Of a stretch of 64,000 bases of DNA, positions 41,639 through 51,555 are shown piece by piece; position 1 is the stretch's first letter, and each line of letters starts with the position of its first letter. The notes beneath the pieces were generated by a model. The model was not told the DNA's origin. It made no database searches and worked only from the letters and a program-made list of their open reading frames with translations. The position numbers and the translations under genes are program-made. The stretch is from Stappia sp. (GTDB taxonomy: Bacteria; Pseudomonadota; Alphaproteobacteria; Rhizobiales; Stappiaceae), in assembly GCF_040110915.1 (NCBI RefSeq), contig NZ_CP157793.1:3050939-3114938 (forward strand), written 5' to 3'.

Positions 41639-44600
41639 ATGCCCGAGAAGACCGCGAAGGAAGACAGCGCCAGGGCGCGTCTTGCCGCCGCCACACTGGG
41701 CTTGCGCGCGTCGCGACGTGCCGATCCCTCCGATCTCGATGTTCTGACGCGGATCGTCGCGGCCGAGATCCGGCGCCGACCGGACTACACGGCCCCCGAC
41801 GCCGACAGTCTGGCGGACGACGCGGATCTGGAGCGGGTGTTCGGTCCGGGCGCGGACACGGACCTTGAAAGGGCCGACCTGCATCCGGCCGGGTTCGTGC
41901 GCCCGCGCGATGCCTTCGCCTCGCTCGCGGCACTGGGGCTCGGTCCGCGCGCCGATGTCGCCGCGCTCGCGCCGAGCCGGCGGCTCGGCCCTTTCGATGA
42001 TCTGGCGGGTCTGCGCCGCGACTTCGATCTGTTCCTGCCCGCCGGCCTCACCGCCTTGACGGTCAAGGGCGCAGGCGCGCCGGCCCTGCTTTTCTCCAGC
42101 GCCCAGATCCGCCGCCGCGCCGACAAGACCACCGTGACCGTCTCCGCCGGCACGGTCTGGATCGCCGCGCGTCTGCTCGATCCGGCGGCAACCGGCGATG
42201 CCTATGCGGGCCTGCCCGTCACCGGCGGCACGGGCCGGTTTACAGGGGGCGATCCCTCCGCGCTCGACGATCCGCTGGACGGCACGCTCGAACTGGACCT
42301 CGCCTATGCGCCCGACCCCGAGCACGCCTGCGAGGCCGCCGACATCAAGCCGCCCAAGACGCTGAAGATCGCGTTCGGACCCGCTGGCGTACAGCTCTCT
42401 CTCGACGGCGGATCGGCGACGCTGGACGGCCAGACGATCGAGTTTTCCCGCGCGACCGGCGTGCGCTTCGTCGGCGCGCTCAACGGCCTGCTGTTCGAGA
42501 CGAAAGCCCGGCCGGACACCTTCCGCGCCGACGCGGTCGACTGGCGGCTGGCGAAGGTTGCCGAGGCTTTGGAGGTCAAGGACGGTGGCTGGTTCGTGCC
42601 GGTCACCCGCACCACGACGCCGCTCGACCTGCCGCTGGCGAGCGGCCTCGGCTTCTGGCTGACGCGTCTGGCGGGCCGGGCGGCGGTCGGCTGGGCCAGC
42701 CTGGAGGGCACCGTCGAACTGAGCGACCCGGTGCTCACCATCGGCTTCGGTCGCTTCGCGCTGCTCGATGTGAACGCGCAGGCCGCAGCGAGTGCCACCA
42801 GCCGCTACGCCCTGTGGCCGCTTGCGGTCGGCGATGCGGATCGCCGCCAACCCTTTGACATCGCGCTTGGCGAACGTCCGGTGCTCGCGCTCGGATGTGC
42901 GGGAGACGACCGGCATTTCCTCGCCTTCAGCGGTTCCGCCGCCGCCCTGCTGTCGCGCCCCGTCGACCATCGCGGGCGTCCGCTCGATCTGCCCGACTCC
43001 ACTGTGCTTGCGCTGCACACGGAGGAAGGGAAGTCCGAGCGCCTTGCGGTGATCGGCGCAACGCCTGCGTCCCCGACCGGCGCGCCCGTCCGGCTCGTCG
43101 GCGAAAACGCGGTGATGCGGGTTCACGGACCGGCCTTTCGCGCCCTCGACGGGCGGCTGGAGGACGGGAAAACGCTGACCTCCGGCGCGCTGGAGCTCGG
43201 TTTCCAACTGGCGAACTGGCTGCCGACCCTGCCCGACCCTTATGTATCGAGCGCCTATCGCGGCCCCGTGCTGTCGCAGGAGACGGACACGCGCGTGCCG
43301 GTGCGCGCCGCCGTCGGCTGGCGCGCCGATCCGGCCCATCCGCCCAAGGTCGCCTTCGCCGCCGATCTGCCGGCGCCGCAGCTGGCGCGTTGCAATCCGA
43401 CCAAGCCTTATGTGCGCCCGATCGATCCCAAGGTGCGCGCACGCCCCGGCCAGACGGCCGGCGGGGTGGTCCTGCGCTCCGAGAAAGAACAGGCGGAGTG
43501 GGGCCGGGCGCGCAAGCGCGGGCAGGCGGCGCAACCGCCGGAAAACACCGCCACCGCCATCGGCAATTTCTCCAAGACCGCCGGCCCCCTGGTGCGGCGC
43601 GGCGACGTCTCGCTGCTCGACGTCTCCACCGCGCGCCACCAGATCGGCGTCGAACTGCTGACGCGCGGGGGCGACCGTATCGACGCGGCCACACACCGCA
43701 AGCAGCCGCCCTCCGAAGTCCCGCCCTCGGAAATCCCGCCGGGAGGCGAACCGTCCCCCGAACCGGACCGGCCCGGCGGAGACGGCCCGGCGTCCGCCCA
43801 TCCCTTCGTGCTGCAGGGCCTTGCAGTCGGCGCGCGCCGGGCGCGGCTCAGGGTCTTCGCCCTGCCCCAGATCCAGTGGGAGCCGGTGCGCACGCTCGAC
43901 GCGGATCAGGACCTTCTCACGCTCGGATACTTCCCCACCCCGCTCGCCTCGGCGAGCGACGGCGGGCGCGCGGTGGTGTCGGGTCGCTCCGCCCGGCTTG
44001 CGCCCGCCATTCCCGACATCGCGCTGGAAGACATGATCGCGGGCTTCGGCTCCGGCGAGCGGCTCGACGTTCTCACAACGCTGCCGTTCGGCATTCGCGC
44101 CGCCCTGTCGCTGCGCCCCGCGCCGGATGCCACCCGCGCCGCCGACCGCGCCGAGCTGACGCGCCCCACCTTCGACGCGGGCCAGGATTTCACCGGCGCG
44201 CATCACCTCACGCTGCATGCCGGCAAGCCGACCGCGCCTCCCCCACGCGAAAGCGCCTCCTTCGAGGGGATCGCCCTGCAGACGCTGAACGGCGTCGACC
44301 TGACGAGCGGCGCGCCGCTGAACATTTCCGTGCTCGGCGCGACCGCCGGTCCCGACACCTCGGTGGAGGCGATGTTCAACGGCGAGTTCGCCATCGCCCG
44401 GCCGCGCGTGCCCGCGACCCGGCTCGACCTGTCCGGCTACGGCGGGTCGACCTTTAGCGACTGGGCCAACCCCTTCGCCGCCTTCGCGGAGGCCGCCAAG
44501 GTGCAGTTCCAGGTGATGGTCGGCCGCACGGCGCTGGAGGTCGTGAAATTCGTCTCCACCATCTATCCCTGGGGCATCCGCGCGACCCGCACCGTGACCA

Positions 44601-46540
44601 TCGAACGCCAGGGCGGCGGCGGGGTGCTGCGCCGCGACAGCGGCTGGCAGGCCGCCTCGCCGGGCCTGTTCGACTTCCGCCGCGTGGAACCGGGCCAGCC
44701 GGCGCCCAGCCCCACGCCCTACGACATTCACCCGGGGCTCGTGCGCGGGGTCTTCGACGTGACCCGCATCCGCCCGGCGGACCGGCCGGCGATCACCCTG
44801 CCCGACGGCGGCAAGGTCTATCCGATGGCCTTCGACTGCGTTGCCGAGATCGGCACGCAGGCCGGTCATCGACGCACGCCGATGCGCGGGGCCGTCGGCT
44901 ACCTGCATCTGGAACCGGTCGGGAACCCGATCACGCCGCGCGACCTCGGCGTGCTTCTCGAGACGCAGGGCCCCGCCGGCGGTCCCGTCGATACGCTGCT
45001 GGCGCTCGACGCCTCGGGCTTCCGCTGTCGCGTGCGCCGGGTGGAAGCCGGCCATGCCGACGACGGCGGCACGCCGGTGCTGGTCGGCGCGCTGCGCGGC
45101 GCGCCGCAGTTCGGCCCGTCCGGAGCCTGGGCGGTCGCCGCCTTTTCAGGCCCCGGCGATCCCGACGGACCGGAGGGCGCGGAAGCCGTGCCCGACGGCG
45201 TGCCGATCGTCCGCGAAGGGCTCGCCGCCGACCCGGTCGACGACCGCATCGTCGTGCCGGCGCCCGCGAGCGAGATCCGCTTTCTCGATCCCGGCGACCT
45301 CTTCCGTGGCGCAGCACCCCGGGTGGATTACGCCTTCGTCCAGGCGACACCGACCCACTCCTTTGCCTTCCGGCGTCCCCATATCCCCATCGGGTCGCGC
45401 GCGATCCGGGCCGGCCTGCCCGCCCTTTTCGCCGACATCTTCGCCCGCACCGCCGGGGCCGGGCTCTTTCCGCCGGAGGATGTCGCGCTCACGCTTGGCC
45501 CCGCCGGCGCGCATCGCCTGGAGGTGTCGCCGGCGAGCGGCTTCTTTCGGCTGGTGCCGCCGGTCGGCTTCGCGCCCGGCGCGCAGGACGTGCTCCTGTC
45601 CGACAGCGCGGACGCCGCGACCCGGCTCGACTACGACGAGACCTCGATCGATCTCAGGATCGAGGAGAGCGAATGGTCGCTGACCATGCCGCACCTCAAG
45701 GTGTGGACCGACATTCTGGGTCTGGAGGACATGTCGGGGATGCGCGCCTCCCTGGTCGGCGGCACCCATGTGCGCCCGCAGCTGGTCGAGATCGGCTCGC
45801 TGATGCATCCGACGCTGGAGAGCATGCTGGAGTTCCTGCCGGGCTTCCTGCCGCGCTCCACCGTGCCGCCGATCGACCTTGCCGCGACCAACGTCAAGTT
45901 CAAGGGCAAGATCAAGACCGTCGCGCCGGGCGAGTTCTCCATCCTCGGCCTGAAGCTCAAGATCGCGGCCGTCTTCGAGGCCGGCCAGGGCAAGGTCGAC
46001 ATTCCCCCCGATCTGTTGCCGCCCGGCAGCGATCCCACGGTCTCCGACGCGACTTACGTCGGCGGCAGCATCGTCATCTCGCTCGACGGAACGACGCCGA
46101 CGACGCCGTGGAAATTCGTCTACGGCGTCAAGCTGAAGATCGGCGGCAAGACCTATTACCCGGAACTGGTGCCGGCGACGACGCCCGGCGGCATGCCGGC
46201 GACCGCCGGCGTGGTATCGACCATCGACTTCAGCCTCAAGGCTTATATCGGGATCGGCTTCGGCGGCGGGGTCGGCGGCTTCGAGGCCGTCGTCGCCGTC
46301 GGTCTCGGCCCGGTGATCGCCTATGACAGCGCCTGGGCGTTCGGCGGTTTCATCTTCTTCAAGGCCGAGGTCGACCTCACCGTGGTGACCGTGGGCGTGG
46401 CCGGGGAGTTCTCGCTGATGATCGTCAAGCGCAGCGATGGCGACTACGCCAAATACGCCGGCGAGGTCGGCATCTACGTGAAGCTGCTGTTCTTCTCCAT
46501 CGAGATGAGCGTCGGCATTTCGCAGGAAAACAGGCTGTGA
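41639..46540 (+). CDS. Giant uncharacterised protein, 1633 aa, hydrophobic beta-rich C-terminus
   Basis: The first gene of the rightward arm. No family is recognised. It starts MPEKTAKEDSARARL with no signal peptide. The bulk is beta-rich with many short Pro/Gly turns. A Pro-rich linker near residues 688-720 (PPSEVPPSEIPPGGEP) splits it into two large halves. The last 120 residues alternate Gly and hydrophobic residues (AYIGIGFGGGVGGFEAVV, then FFKAEVDLTVVTVGVAGE), like membrane-inserting or lipid-binding strands. The ATG at 41639 is chosen because GGGAGGGGGG lies directly before it; the in-frame open stretch back to 41144 crosses the AT-rich control region. The next gene begins 13 bp after its stop. 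Function unknown. Confidence 0.8.
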   Translation: MPEKTAKEDSARARLAAATLGLRASRRADPSDLDVLTRIVAAEIRRRPDYTAPDADSLADDADLERVFGPGADTDLERADLHPAGFVRPRDAFASLAALGLGPRADVAALAPSRRLGPFDDLAGLRRDFDLFLPAGLTALTVKGAGAPALLFSSAQIRRRADKTTVTVSAGTVWIAARLLDPAATGDAYAGLPVTGGTGRFTGGDPSALDDPLDGTLELDLAYAPDPEHACEAADIKPPKTLKIAFGPAGVQLSLDGGSATLDGQTIEFSRATGVRFVGALNGLLFETKARPDTFRADAVDWRLAKVAEALEVKDGGWFVPVTRTTTPLDLPLASGLGFWLTRLAGRAAVGWASLEGTVELSDPVLTIGFGRFALLDVNAQAAASATSRYALWPLAVGDADRRQPFDIALGERPVLALGCAGDDRHFLAFSGSAAALLSRPVDHRGRPLDLPDSTVLALHTEEGKSERLAVIGATPASPTGAPVRLVGENAVMRVHGPAFRALDGRLEDGKTLTSGALELGFQLANWLPTLPDPYVSSAYRGPVLSQETDTRVPVRAAVGWRADPAHPPKVAFAADLPAPQLARCNPTKPYVRPIDPKVRARPGQTAGGVVLRSEKEQAEWGRARKRGQAAQPPENTATAIGNFSKTAGPLVRRGDVSLLDVSTARHQIGVELLTRGGDRIDAATHRKQPPSEVPPSEIPPGGEPSPEPDRPGGDGPASAHPFVLQGLAVGARRARLRVFALPQIQWEPVRTLDADQDLLTLGYFPTPLASASDGGRAVVSGRSARLAPAIPDIALEDMIAGFGSGERLDVLTTLPFGIRAALSLRPAPDATRAADRAELTRPTFDAGQDFTGAHHLTLHAGKPTAPPPRESASFEGIALQTLNGVDLTSGAPLNISVLGATAGPDTSVEAMFNGEFAIARPRVPATRLDLSGYGGSTFSDWANPFAAFAEAAKVQFQVMVGRTALEVVKFVSTIYPWGIRATRTVTIERQGGGGVLRRDSGWQAASPGLFDFRRVEPGQPAPSPTPYDIHPGLVRGVFDVTRIRPADRPAITLPDGGKVYPMAFDCVAEIGTQAGHRRTPMRGAVGYLHLEPVGNPITPRDLGVLLETQGPAGGPVDTLLALDASGFRCRVRRVEAGHADDGGTPVLVGALRGAPQFGPSGAWAVAAFSGPGDPDGPEGAEAVPDGVPIVREGLAADPVDDRIVVPAPASEIRFLDPGDLFRGAAPRVDYAFVQATPTHSFAFRRPHIPIGSRAIRAGLPALFADIFARTAGAGLFPPEDVALTLGPAGAHRLEVSPASGFFRLVPPVGFAPGAQDVLLSDSADAATRLDYDETSIDLRIEESEWSLTMPHLKVWTDILGLEDMSGMRASLVGGTHVRPQLVEIGSLMHPTLESMLEFLPGFLPRSTVPPIDLAATNVKFKGKIKTVAPGEFSILGLKLKIAAVFEAGQGKVDIPPDLLPPGSDPTVSDATYVGGSIVISLDGTTPTTPWKFVYGVKLKIGGKTYYPELVPATTPGGMPATAGVVSTIDFSLKAYIGIGFGGGVGGFEAVVAVGLGPVIAYDSAWAFGGFIFFKAEVDLTVVTVGVAGEFSLMIVKRSDGDYAKYAGEVGIYVKLLFFSIEMSVGISQENRL

Positions 46541-46553
46541 GGGGAGACAGGCC

Positions 46554-49500
46554 ATGACGCCGCCACGCCTGACGATCATCCCTTTGTTGCAGAGCTACGA
46601 CGCCGCGACCGCGCGGCTGACGCTCAACGTGCTGCTGGTGCCGGTCGGCGATCCGGCCCAGCCGCTCGCCTCCACCGCGCCCGGCGCGCCGGCGGCACCG
46701 TCCTTCGCGGGCACCAAGCTCGAGTTGCAGCCGCATGTCTCGGCCGATGCGGGCCGCGTGCCGACCGTCGCCGACGTGCCGCCCACCGGCGCCTCGACGA
46801 CGCTGGTGCCGCCTGCGAGCCAGACAGGCGTCTTCGACTGGCTGCGCGCGCAGTTCAAGATCACGCGCCCGCCGGCGAGCCACAAGCGCTCGGACACCTT
46901 CCGTATCCGCAAGTATCTGCCCAACAGCTATCGCCGGTCGCATGCCTTCGTCGCGCCGAAGACGCCGCTCGCCTCCACCGACGACACCTATGCCTGCCTG
47001 CTGAAATGCGCGCCGCCGCCCGGCCGACCGATCAAGCCGCCGAGCGACGACATCAGCTGGGGCGAGGCCTTCGCCATCGCCATGCGCCAGCCGGCGGTCG
47101 CCCGCGCCGCCGGGCTGATCCACAGCGTCGAGATCCCGCTCGACCCCGCCTTTCCCGGCGGCTGGCTGTTCTTCACGCTGGCGCCCGGCAGCCCTTTCGC
47201 CGCGCAGGCCGCCGTCGACCCGGACTATCTCAAGCTGCACGCCACCCGGATCCCCGAGCTGACGCAGGGAACGGCCCGTTCCGTCTTCACCGCGACGCTG
47301 TTTCCCGTCGCGACGGATGCCGCCGGCGCGGCCGCCTTCGGCGCGCTGGACCAGGTGTTTCCCGAGGCGGCCGCCTTCGACGACGGCTTCGCCAAGATCG
47401 TGCACGCCCGCCAGCCGCTCTCAGCGCTGATCGCGACGGACGAGGACGAAGACGAGGGCGCCGACCAGCCGGAGGTGCAGATCGACCCCGGCATCCAGCT
47501 CGCCTGGGACGACGAGGACGTGCTCGTCGGCATGAACCGGGGCGCCGGTACCGAGATGGACGGCTCGACCCCGCCGGACGCGCCGAGCGCGGTGCTCGGC
47601 TACCGGGTCGACGTGCGCGCAGCCGGCACGCGCGACTGGACCTCGCTGACCGGGATCGCCTCCTCCGGCCTGTCGCTCGGCACGGCCCAGATCCCCCCCT
47701 TCACCGGCGAAATGACCGTCGAGGTTCACCCGACGACGCTCGGCGACGCCTTCTGGCTGCCGGCCTTCTTCACGCGCTGGGAAGGCGGTTCGCTGACCGC
47801 CCCGAGCGACGACGAGATGCTTCTGTCGGGACCGCCGCGTCCGCGCGCGCTGCCCTTCGAGGGCGTCGGCGCCGATGCGGTGCCCCTGCGCTACGGGCGC
47901 AGCTACGAGTTCCGCGTGCGCCTTGCCGACACCACCGGCGGCGGTCCGGACCTGAGCGATACGTCCGCCAATCCGGCTCCGGCCCCGGTGGCGCGCCACG
48001 CCTTCAAGCGGCACGTCAAACCGGGCCCCGTGACGGCGCGCGACCGCGACGGCGGCGCATTGGCCGTCCCGCGCCGCTTCGCGGTGACCCGCCCGACGAT
48101 CCAGTACCCGCAGGCGGTCTACACCGACTATCCCGGCGCCTTCGAGCATCTGCGCGACATCGCCCGCGCCAATCTGCTCGCCGGTCCCGGCGCGCAGGTG
48201 CTGCCGGCGATGCCGGACCCGGACGCCGATTATCTGGAGATCACCGTCCTCGTCGCAGCACCCCGCTTCGACCCGGCCGGCGGCGAGACGGGCTACGTGC
48301 CGCTCTACACGACCTATCGCAGCTTCCCTGCGCTCGTGGACCTCGACAGGGCCGACCCGGTCGATCTCGAACTGGAGTGGATCGATTGCGCGCATCTGGC
48401 GGACGTCGTCTGGTCGACCGCCGGCGCGGCGCCGGGCTCCGAAACCGGCGCGATCAAGCTGCCGACGGCGCGCGACGTGAAGGTCGCCCTGCGCGCCGTC
48501 TCCCGGGTGGATCATGCCTATTTCGGCTCCGACGCGGCCCGCCATGGCGCCATCGGCGAACTGTGGCCCGGCGCCTTGCGCGCACCGGCTGCGACGGAAA
48601 GCGCGTTGCTGGCCCCCACAACACCGCAGGAACGGCTCGCCTCCGTCTTCCTGCAGCCCGATCCGCCGGCCGCCGCCCCGACGCGCGTCGCGGTGGCGCA
48701 GGCCGGCCCCTCGCCGGTGCTCGCCAAGCGGCTGGCGGCGGCAGTGCAACTCGTCGCCGACGACAATACGCTCTATGGCGCGCCGGGCCGACGCACCGTC
48801 TTCGGCTGCGCCGGCCTGCGCCATCATCTGTCGCCGGACTATGGCGCGCTGACGATCACCAGCCCGAGCGAACTGGAGCGGATCTGGCTCAATGTCGTCA
48901 CCGTGACGCTCGACCGCGACTGGAGCTGGATCGGGCTGGCCGCCCCGGCGCTCAGCCTGCGGCGGCGCGTGGAACTGGTACCGGGCGGACAGGTCTCCAC
49001 CAAGAGCCTCGGCACGCTGTCCGTCGAGCATGCGGTCAACCAGCAGGCCCTGCGGGCCACACCGGAGCGCGAGGGCGTCGACATCGTCTTCCTCGATGCG
49101 ATGAACCCGCCCGTGGACACCGACGGCTTTCCTAGGGAAGCCCGCGTGACCTATGAGCTCGTCGCGCGCTTCGCCAACGGAGCGAGCGAGACGATCGCGC
49201 TGGAGACGCATCTTCCCGTCGCCACGCCGCCGCGCGTCGCGCCCAAGGTCGTATCGGCGGGGCTTGCCTTCGCCGATTACCGCATTCTCGGCGACTATGA
49301 GGCGACCGCCCCGCGCGAGCGCATGCTGTGGCTGGAACTGGAGGACGATCCCGACAAGGACCCGCGCGACATCTACTACGCCCGGGTCTTGTGGAACACG
49401 CCCGACCCGATGCTCCTTCCGGCTTACGAGCCGGCCGCCGACCCGCCGCCTTACGCCGAGATCGATCTCGACCCTGAGACGGTGCGCGTGATCCGGCCGG

Positions 49501-50210
49501 GCCAGAGCGACGATTTCGCCGGCCTGTCGGCCATGCAGCCGCTGATCCCGGCCGCCGATTCCGACCGGCACTACGCGGTGCCGCTGCCGGCGCATCTGAC
49601 CTCGCAATCGGCGGAACTCTTCGGCTTCTTCACCTACGAACTGCGCGTCGGCCATCCGCGCGGGACGGCGGCCGCGCCCTTCTGGTCGACCGCGCAGGGG
49701 CGCTTCGGCCCCGCCTTCGTGCTGGAAGGCGTGCAGCACCCCGCCCCGCGCCTGTCCTGCGCGGTGCGCCGGACGAAGAGCCTGCTCGCCGCCTCCTCGG
49801 TCTATGCCACACCGATCCTCAACGCCCGCGAGGTCGGCCCGCGCGATCCGAACACCGAGGTCTGGTTCGTGCTCTACGGACGCATCGTGCAGGCTGACGG
49901 CGCGACCCATCGCAACGTGCAGATCGACCTGCGCAAGGGCGCGCCCTTGCGCAAGCGCCGCAGCCGGGGACGCACGGCCGGCCTGCCGCCGACGGCCGAA
50001 GCGATCTGGAAGGTGGACGAGATCGCCGCCCGGCTCGACGAGATCGGCTTCGATCCCGACACGCCGCTGACGGCGCTTGCGGTGGAATTGCTCCCGGAAC
50101 CCAACGGGCCCTTCGACGACCCGCTGTGCGGCGATCTGGGCGAGGTACGGATCCTGCGCACCTCGAACCTCGTATCCATCGGCGACGCCTGCTGTCCGCC
50201 GGAGTTCTGA
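46554..50210 (+). CDS. Giant uncharacterised protein, 1218 aa, multi beta-domain
   Basis: The second gene of the rightward arm, 13 bp after the 1633-residue gene and preceded by GGGGAGACAGGCC. No family is recognised. It starts MTPPRLTIIPLLQSYDAA without a signal peptide. Fibronectin-like strands are visible in the middle (AVLGYRVDVRAAGTRDW and LRYGRSYEFRVRLADTTGGG), and an acidic run (DEDEDEGADQPE) lies near residue 298. It ends IGDACCPPEF, with adjacent cysteines. The repeated beta-sandwich look suggests an extended structural or binding protein, perhaps a partner of the 1633-residue protein. It is convergent with a TRAP transporter operon 16 bp away. Confidence 0.8.
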   Translation: MTPPRLTIIPLLQSYDAATARLTLNVLLVPVGDPAQPLASTAPGAPAAPSFAGTKLELQPHVSADAGRVPTVADVPPTGASTTLVPPASQTGVFDWLRAQFKITRPPASHKRSDTFRIRKYLPNSYRRSHAFVAPKTPLASTDDTYACLLKCAPPPGRPIKPPSDDISWGEAFAIAMRQPAVARAAGLIHSVEIPLDPAFPGGWLFFTLAPGSPFAAQAAVDPDYLKLHATRIPELTQGTARSVFTATLFPVATDAAGAAAFGALDQVFPEAAAFDDGFAKIVHARQPLSALIATDEDEDEGADQPEVQIDPGIQLAWDDEDVLVGMNRGAGTEMDGSTPPDAPSAVLGYRVDVRAAGTRDWTSLTGIASSGLSLGTAQIPPFTGEMTVEVHPTTLGDAFWLPAFFTRWEGGSLTAPSDDEMLLSGPPRPRALPFEGVGADAVPLRYGRSYEFRVRLADTTGGGPDLSDTSANPAPAPVARHAFKRHVKPGPVTARDRDGGALAVPRRFAVTRPTIQYPQAVYTDYPGAFEHLRDIARANLLAGPGAQVLPAMPDPDADYLEITVLVAAPRFDPAGGETGYVPLYTTYRSFPALVDLDRADPVDLELEWIDCAHLADVVWSTAGAAPGSETGAIKLPTARDVKVALRAVSRVDHAYFGSDAARHGAIGELWPGALRAPAATESALLAPTTPQERLASVFLQPDPPAAAPTRVAVAQAGPSPVLAKRLAAAVQLVADDNTLYGAPGRRTVFGCAGLRHHLSPDYGALTITSPSELERIWLNVVTVTLDRDWSWIGLAAPALSLRRRVELVPGGQVSTKSLGTLSVEHAVNQQALRATPEREGVDIVFLDAMNPPVDTDGFPREARVTYELVARFANGASETIALETHLPVATPPRVAPKVVSAGLAFADYRILGDYEATAPRERMLWLELEDDPDKDPRDIYYARVLWNTPDPMLLPAYEPAADPPPYAEIDLDPETVRVIRPGQSDDFAGLSAMQPLIPAADSDRHYAVPLPAHLTSQSAELFGFFTYELRVGHPRGTAAAPFWSTAQGRFGPAFVLEGVQHPAPRLSCAVRRTKSLLAASSVYATPILNAREVGPRDPNTEVWFVLYGRIVQADGATHRNVQIDLRKGAPLRKRRSRGRTAGLPPTAEAIWKVDEIAARLDEIGFDPDTPLTALAVELLPEPNGPFDDPLCGDLGEVRILRTSNLVSIGDACCPPEF

Positions 50211-50226
50211 CGCAAGGCTTGCGGTT

Positions 50227-51555
50227 CTAGAGAAACACGGTCGAGAGCGTCGGAAAGACAATCACCAGCGCAAGCACCGCCATCATCACCCCGATGAAGG
50301 GCAGCGTTGCGGCGAAGATCTGTTCCACCGAGACTGACGGATCGTTCAACGTGTTGTGCACGGTGAAGACCGAGATGCCGAAGGGCGGCGTCAGCAGGCC
50401 GATCTCCACCGCGAGCACGGTGACGATGCCGAAATGGCTGAGGTCGAGCCCCATGCTGAGCGCGATGGGGGCGGCGATCGGCACCATGATGAGCAGGATC
50501 GAGGTGCTGTCGAGGATCATGCCCATGAGCAGGATGATCGCCGCATAGAACACCAGGAAGCCCATCGGCCCGAGGCCGGTGTCCGCGACCAGGCCAGCAA
50601 TGGCGTTGGGCAGGCCCGCGATGGAAAGCATGCGCGAGTAGAAGCTCGCTGCGATCAGCAGGATCAGGATGGAGACCGAGATGACGCCGGTCTGCTTCAT
50701 CACCTGCCACAGCTTGTGGCGGTCGAGCGAACGGCGCGACAGCGCGACGATCAGCGCGCCGAAGGCACCGACGCCGCCGGCCTCCGTCGGCGTGAAGTAA
50801 CCGGTGTAGAGACCGCCGAGCACCAGAACCACCAGCGCCAGGATCGGCAGCAGCTTGGCGATCATCCGCGACACCGGCATCGGCTCGATAGCACGGTCGA
50901 GCCGGCGTTCGCGCGCAGCCTCCGGATCGGTCAGCACGAAGCCGGGAAAGGCGATGGTGACCGCGATCAGCATCGCCACGAAGCCGCCGGCGAGCAGCAG
51001 GCCCGGGACGATGCCGGCGATGAACATGCCGCCGATGGAAACCTCCGCCAGCACGCCGTAGACGATGAGCAGCAGGCTCGGCGGGATCAGCATGCCGAGC
51101 ACCGACGAGCCCGCGACCGTGCCGGCGGAAAAGGCCGGGCGATAGCCGTGCCGGGTCATCTCCGGCACCGCGACGCGGGTGAAGACGGCCGCCGAGGCGA
51201 TGGAAACCCCCGTCACCGCCGCGAACACCGTATTGGCCGCGACGGTCGCGACGCCGAGCCCGCAGATCATCCGCCGCAGCAGCTCTTCCGCCACCTCGAA
51301 GGTGTCGCGCCCGACGTTCGACACGCTGACCAGCAATCCCATCAGCACGAAAAGCGGAATGGTCGCGAAGAGATAGTCGGCGATGCCGCTGTAGGCGGTG
51401 AGCTCCAGCATCCGGAAGGCGAGGTCGAGATTGTCGCGGATGATCCAGATACCGGCGAAGGCGACGGCAAAGAGCGCATAGGCGATGTTCATGCCGAGCA
51501 GCACGAGGGCGATCAGAACCCCGACCAGCGCGAAGCCGATGGCAAGCGTCGTCAT
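50227..51555 (-). CDS. dctM: TRAP transporter large permease, DctM type
   Basis: A 442-residue integral membrane protein with about 12 hydrophobic helices. Typical motifs are IPPSLLLIVYGVL, AGTVAGSSVLGMLIPPS and the conserved LTPPFGISVF near the C-terminus. It forms the sodium-driven transport channel of a tripartite TRAP system for organic acids or related solutes, together with the small permease and the periplasmic binding protein encoded upstream. Its ATG overlaps the stop of dctQ by 4 bp (ATGA). The substrate may be the compound oxidised by the molybdenum hydroxylase encoded in the same direction upstream. Confidence 0.93.
   Translation of the reverse strand: MTTLAIGFALVGVLIALVLLGMNIAYALFAVAFAGIWIIRDNLDLAFRMLELTAYSGIADYLFATIPLFVLMGLLVSVSNVGRDTFEVAEELLRRMICGLGVATVAANTVFAAVTGVSIASAAVFTRVAVPEMTRHGYRPAFSAGTVAGSSVLGMLIPPSLLLIVYGVLAEVSIGGMFIAGIVPGLLLAGGFVAMLIAVTIAFPGFVLTDPEAARERRLDRAIEPMPVSRMIAKLLPILALVVLVLGGLYTGYFTPTEAGGVGAFGALIVALSRRSLDRHKLWQVMKQTGVISVSILILLIAASFYSRMLSIAGLPNAIAGLVADTGLGPMGFLVFYAAIILLMGMILDSTSILLIMVPIAAPIALSMGLDLSHFGIVTVLAVEIGLLTPPFGISVFTVHNTLNDPSVSVEQIFAATLPFIGVMMAVLALVIVFPTLSTVFL

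Noticed and set aside
41435..45055. A 1206-codon open frame antisense to the 1633-residue gene
   Set aside because: Arg/Gly/His-rich shadow of the real gene with no ribosome binding site or domain-like pattern.
33004..50210. Prophage, Tc toxin or contractile injection system
   Set aside because: No sheath, tube, baseplate, tape-measure, AAA or Rhs-type motifs were recognised, and the gene sizes and order do not match these systems.
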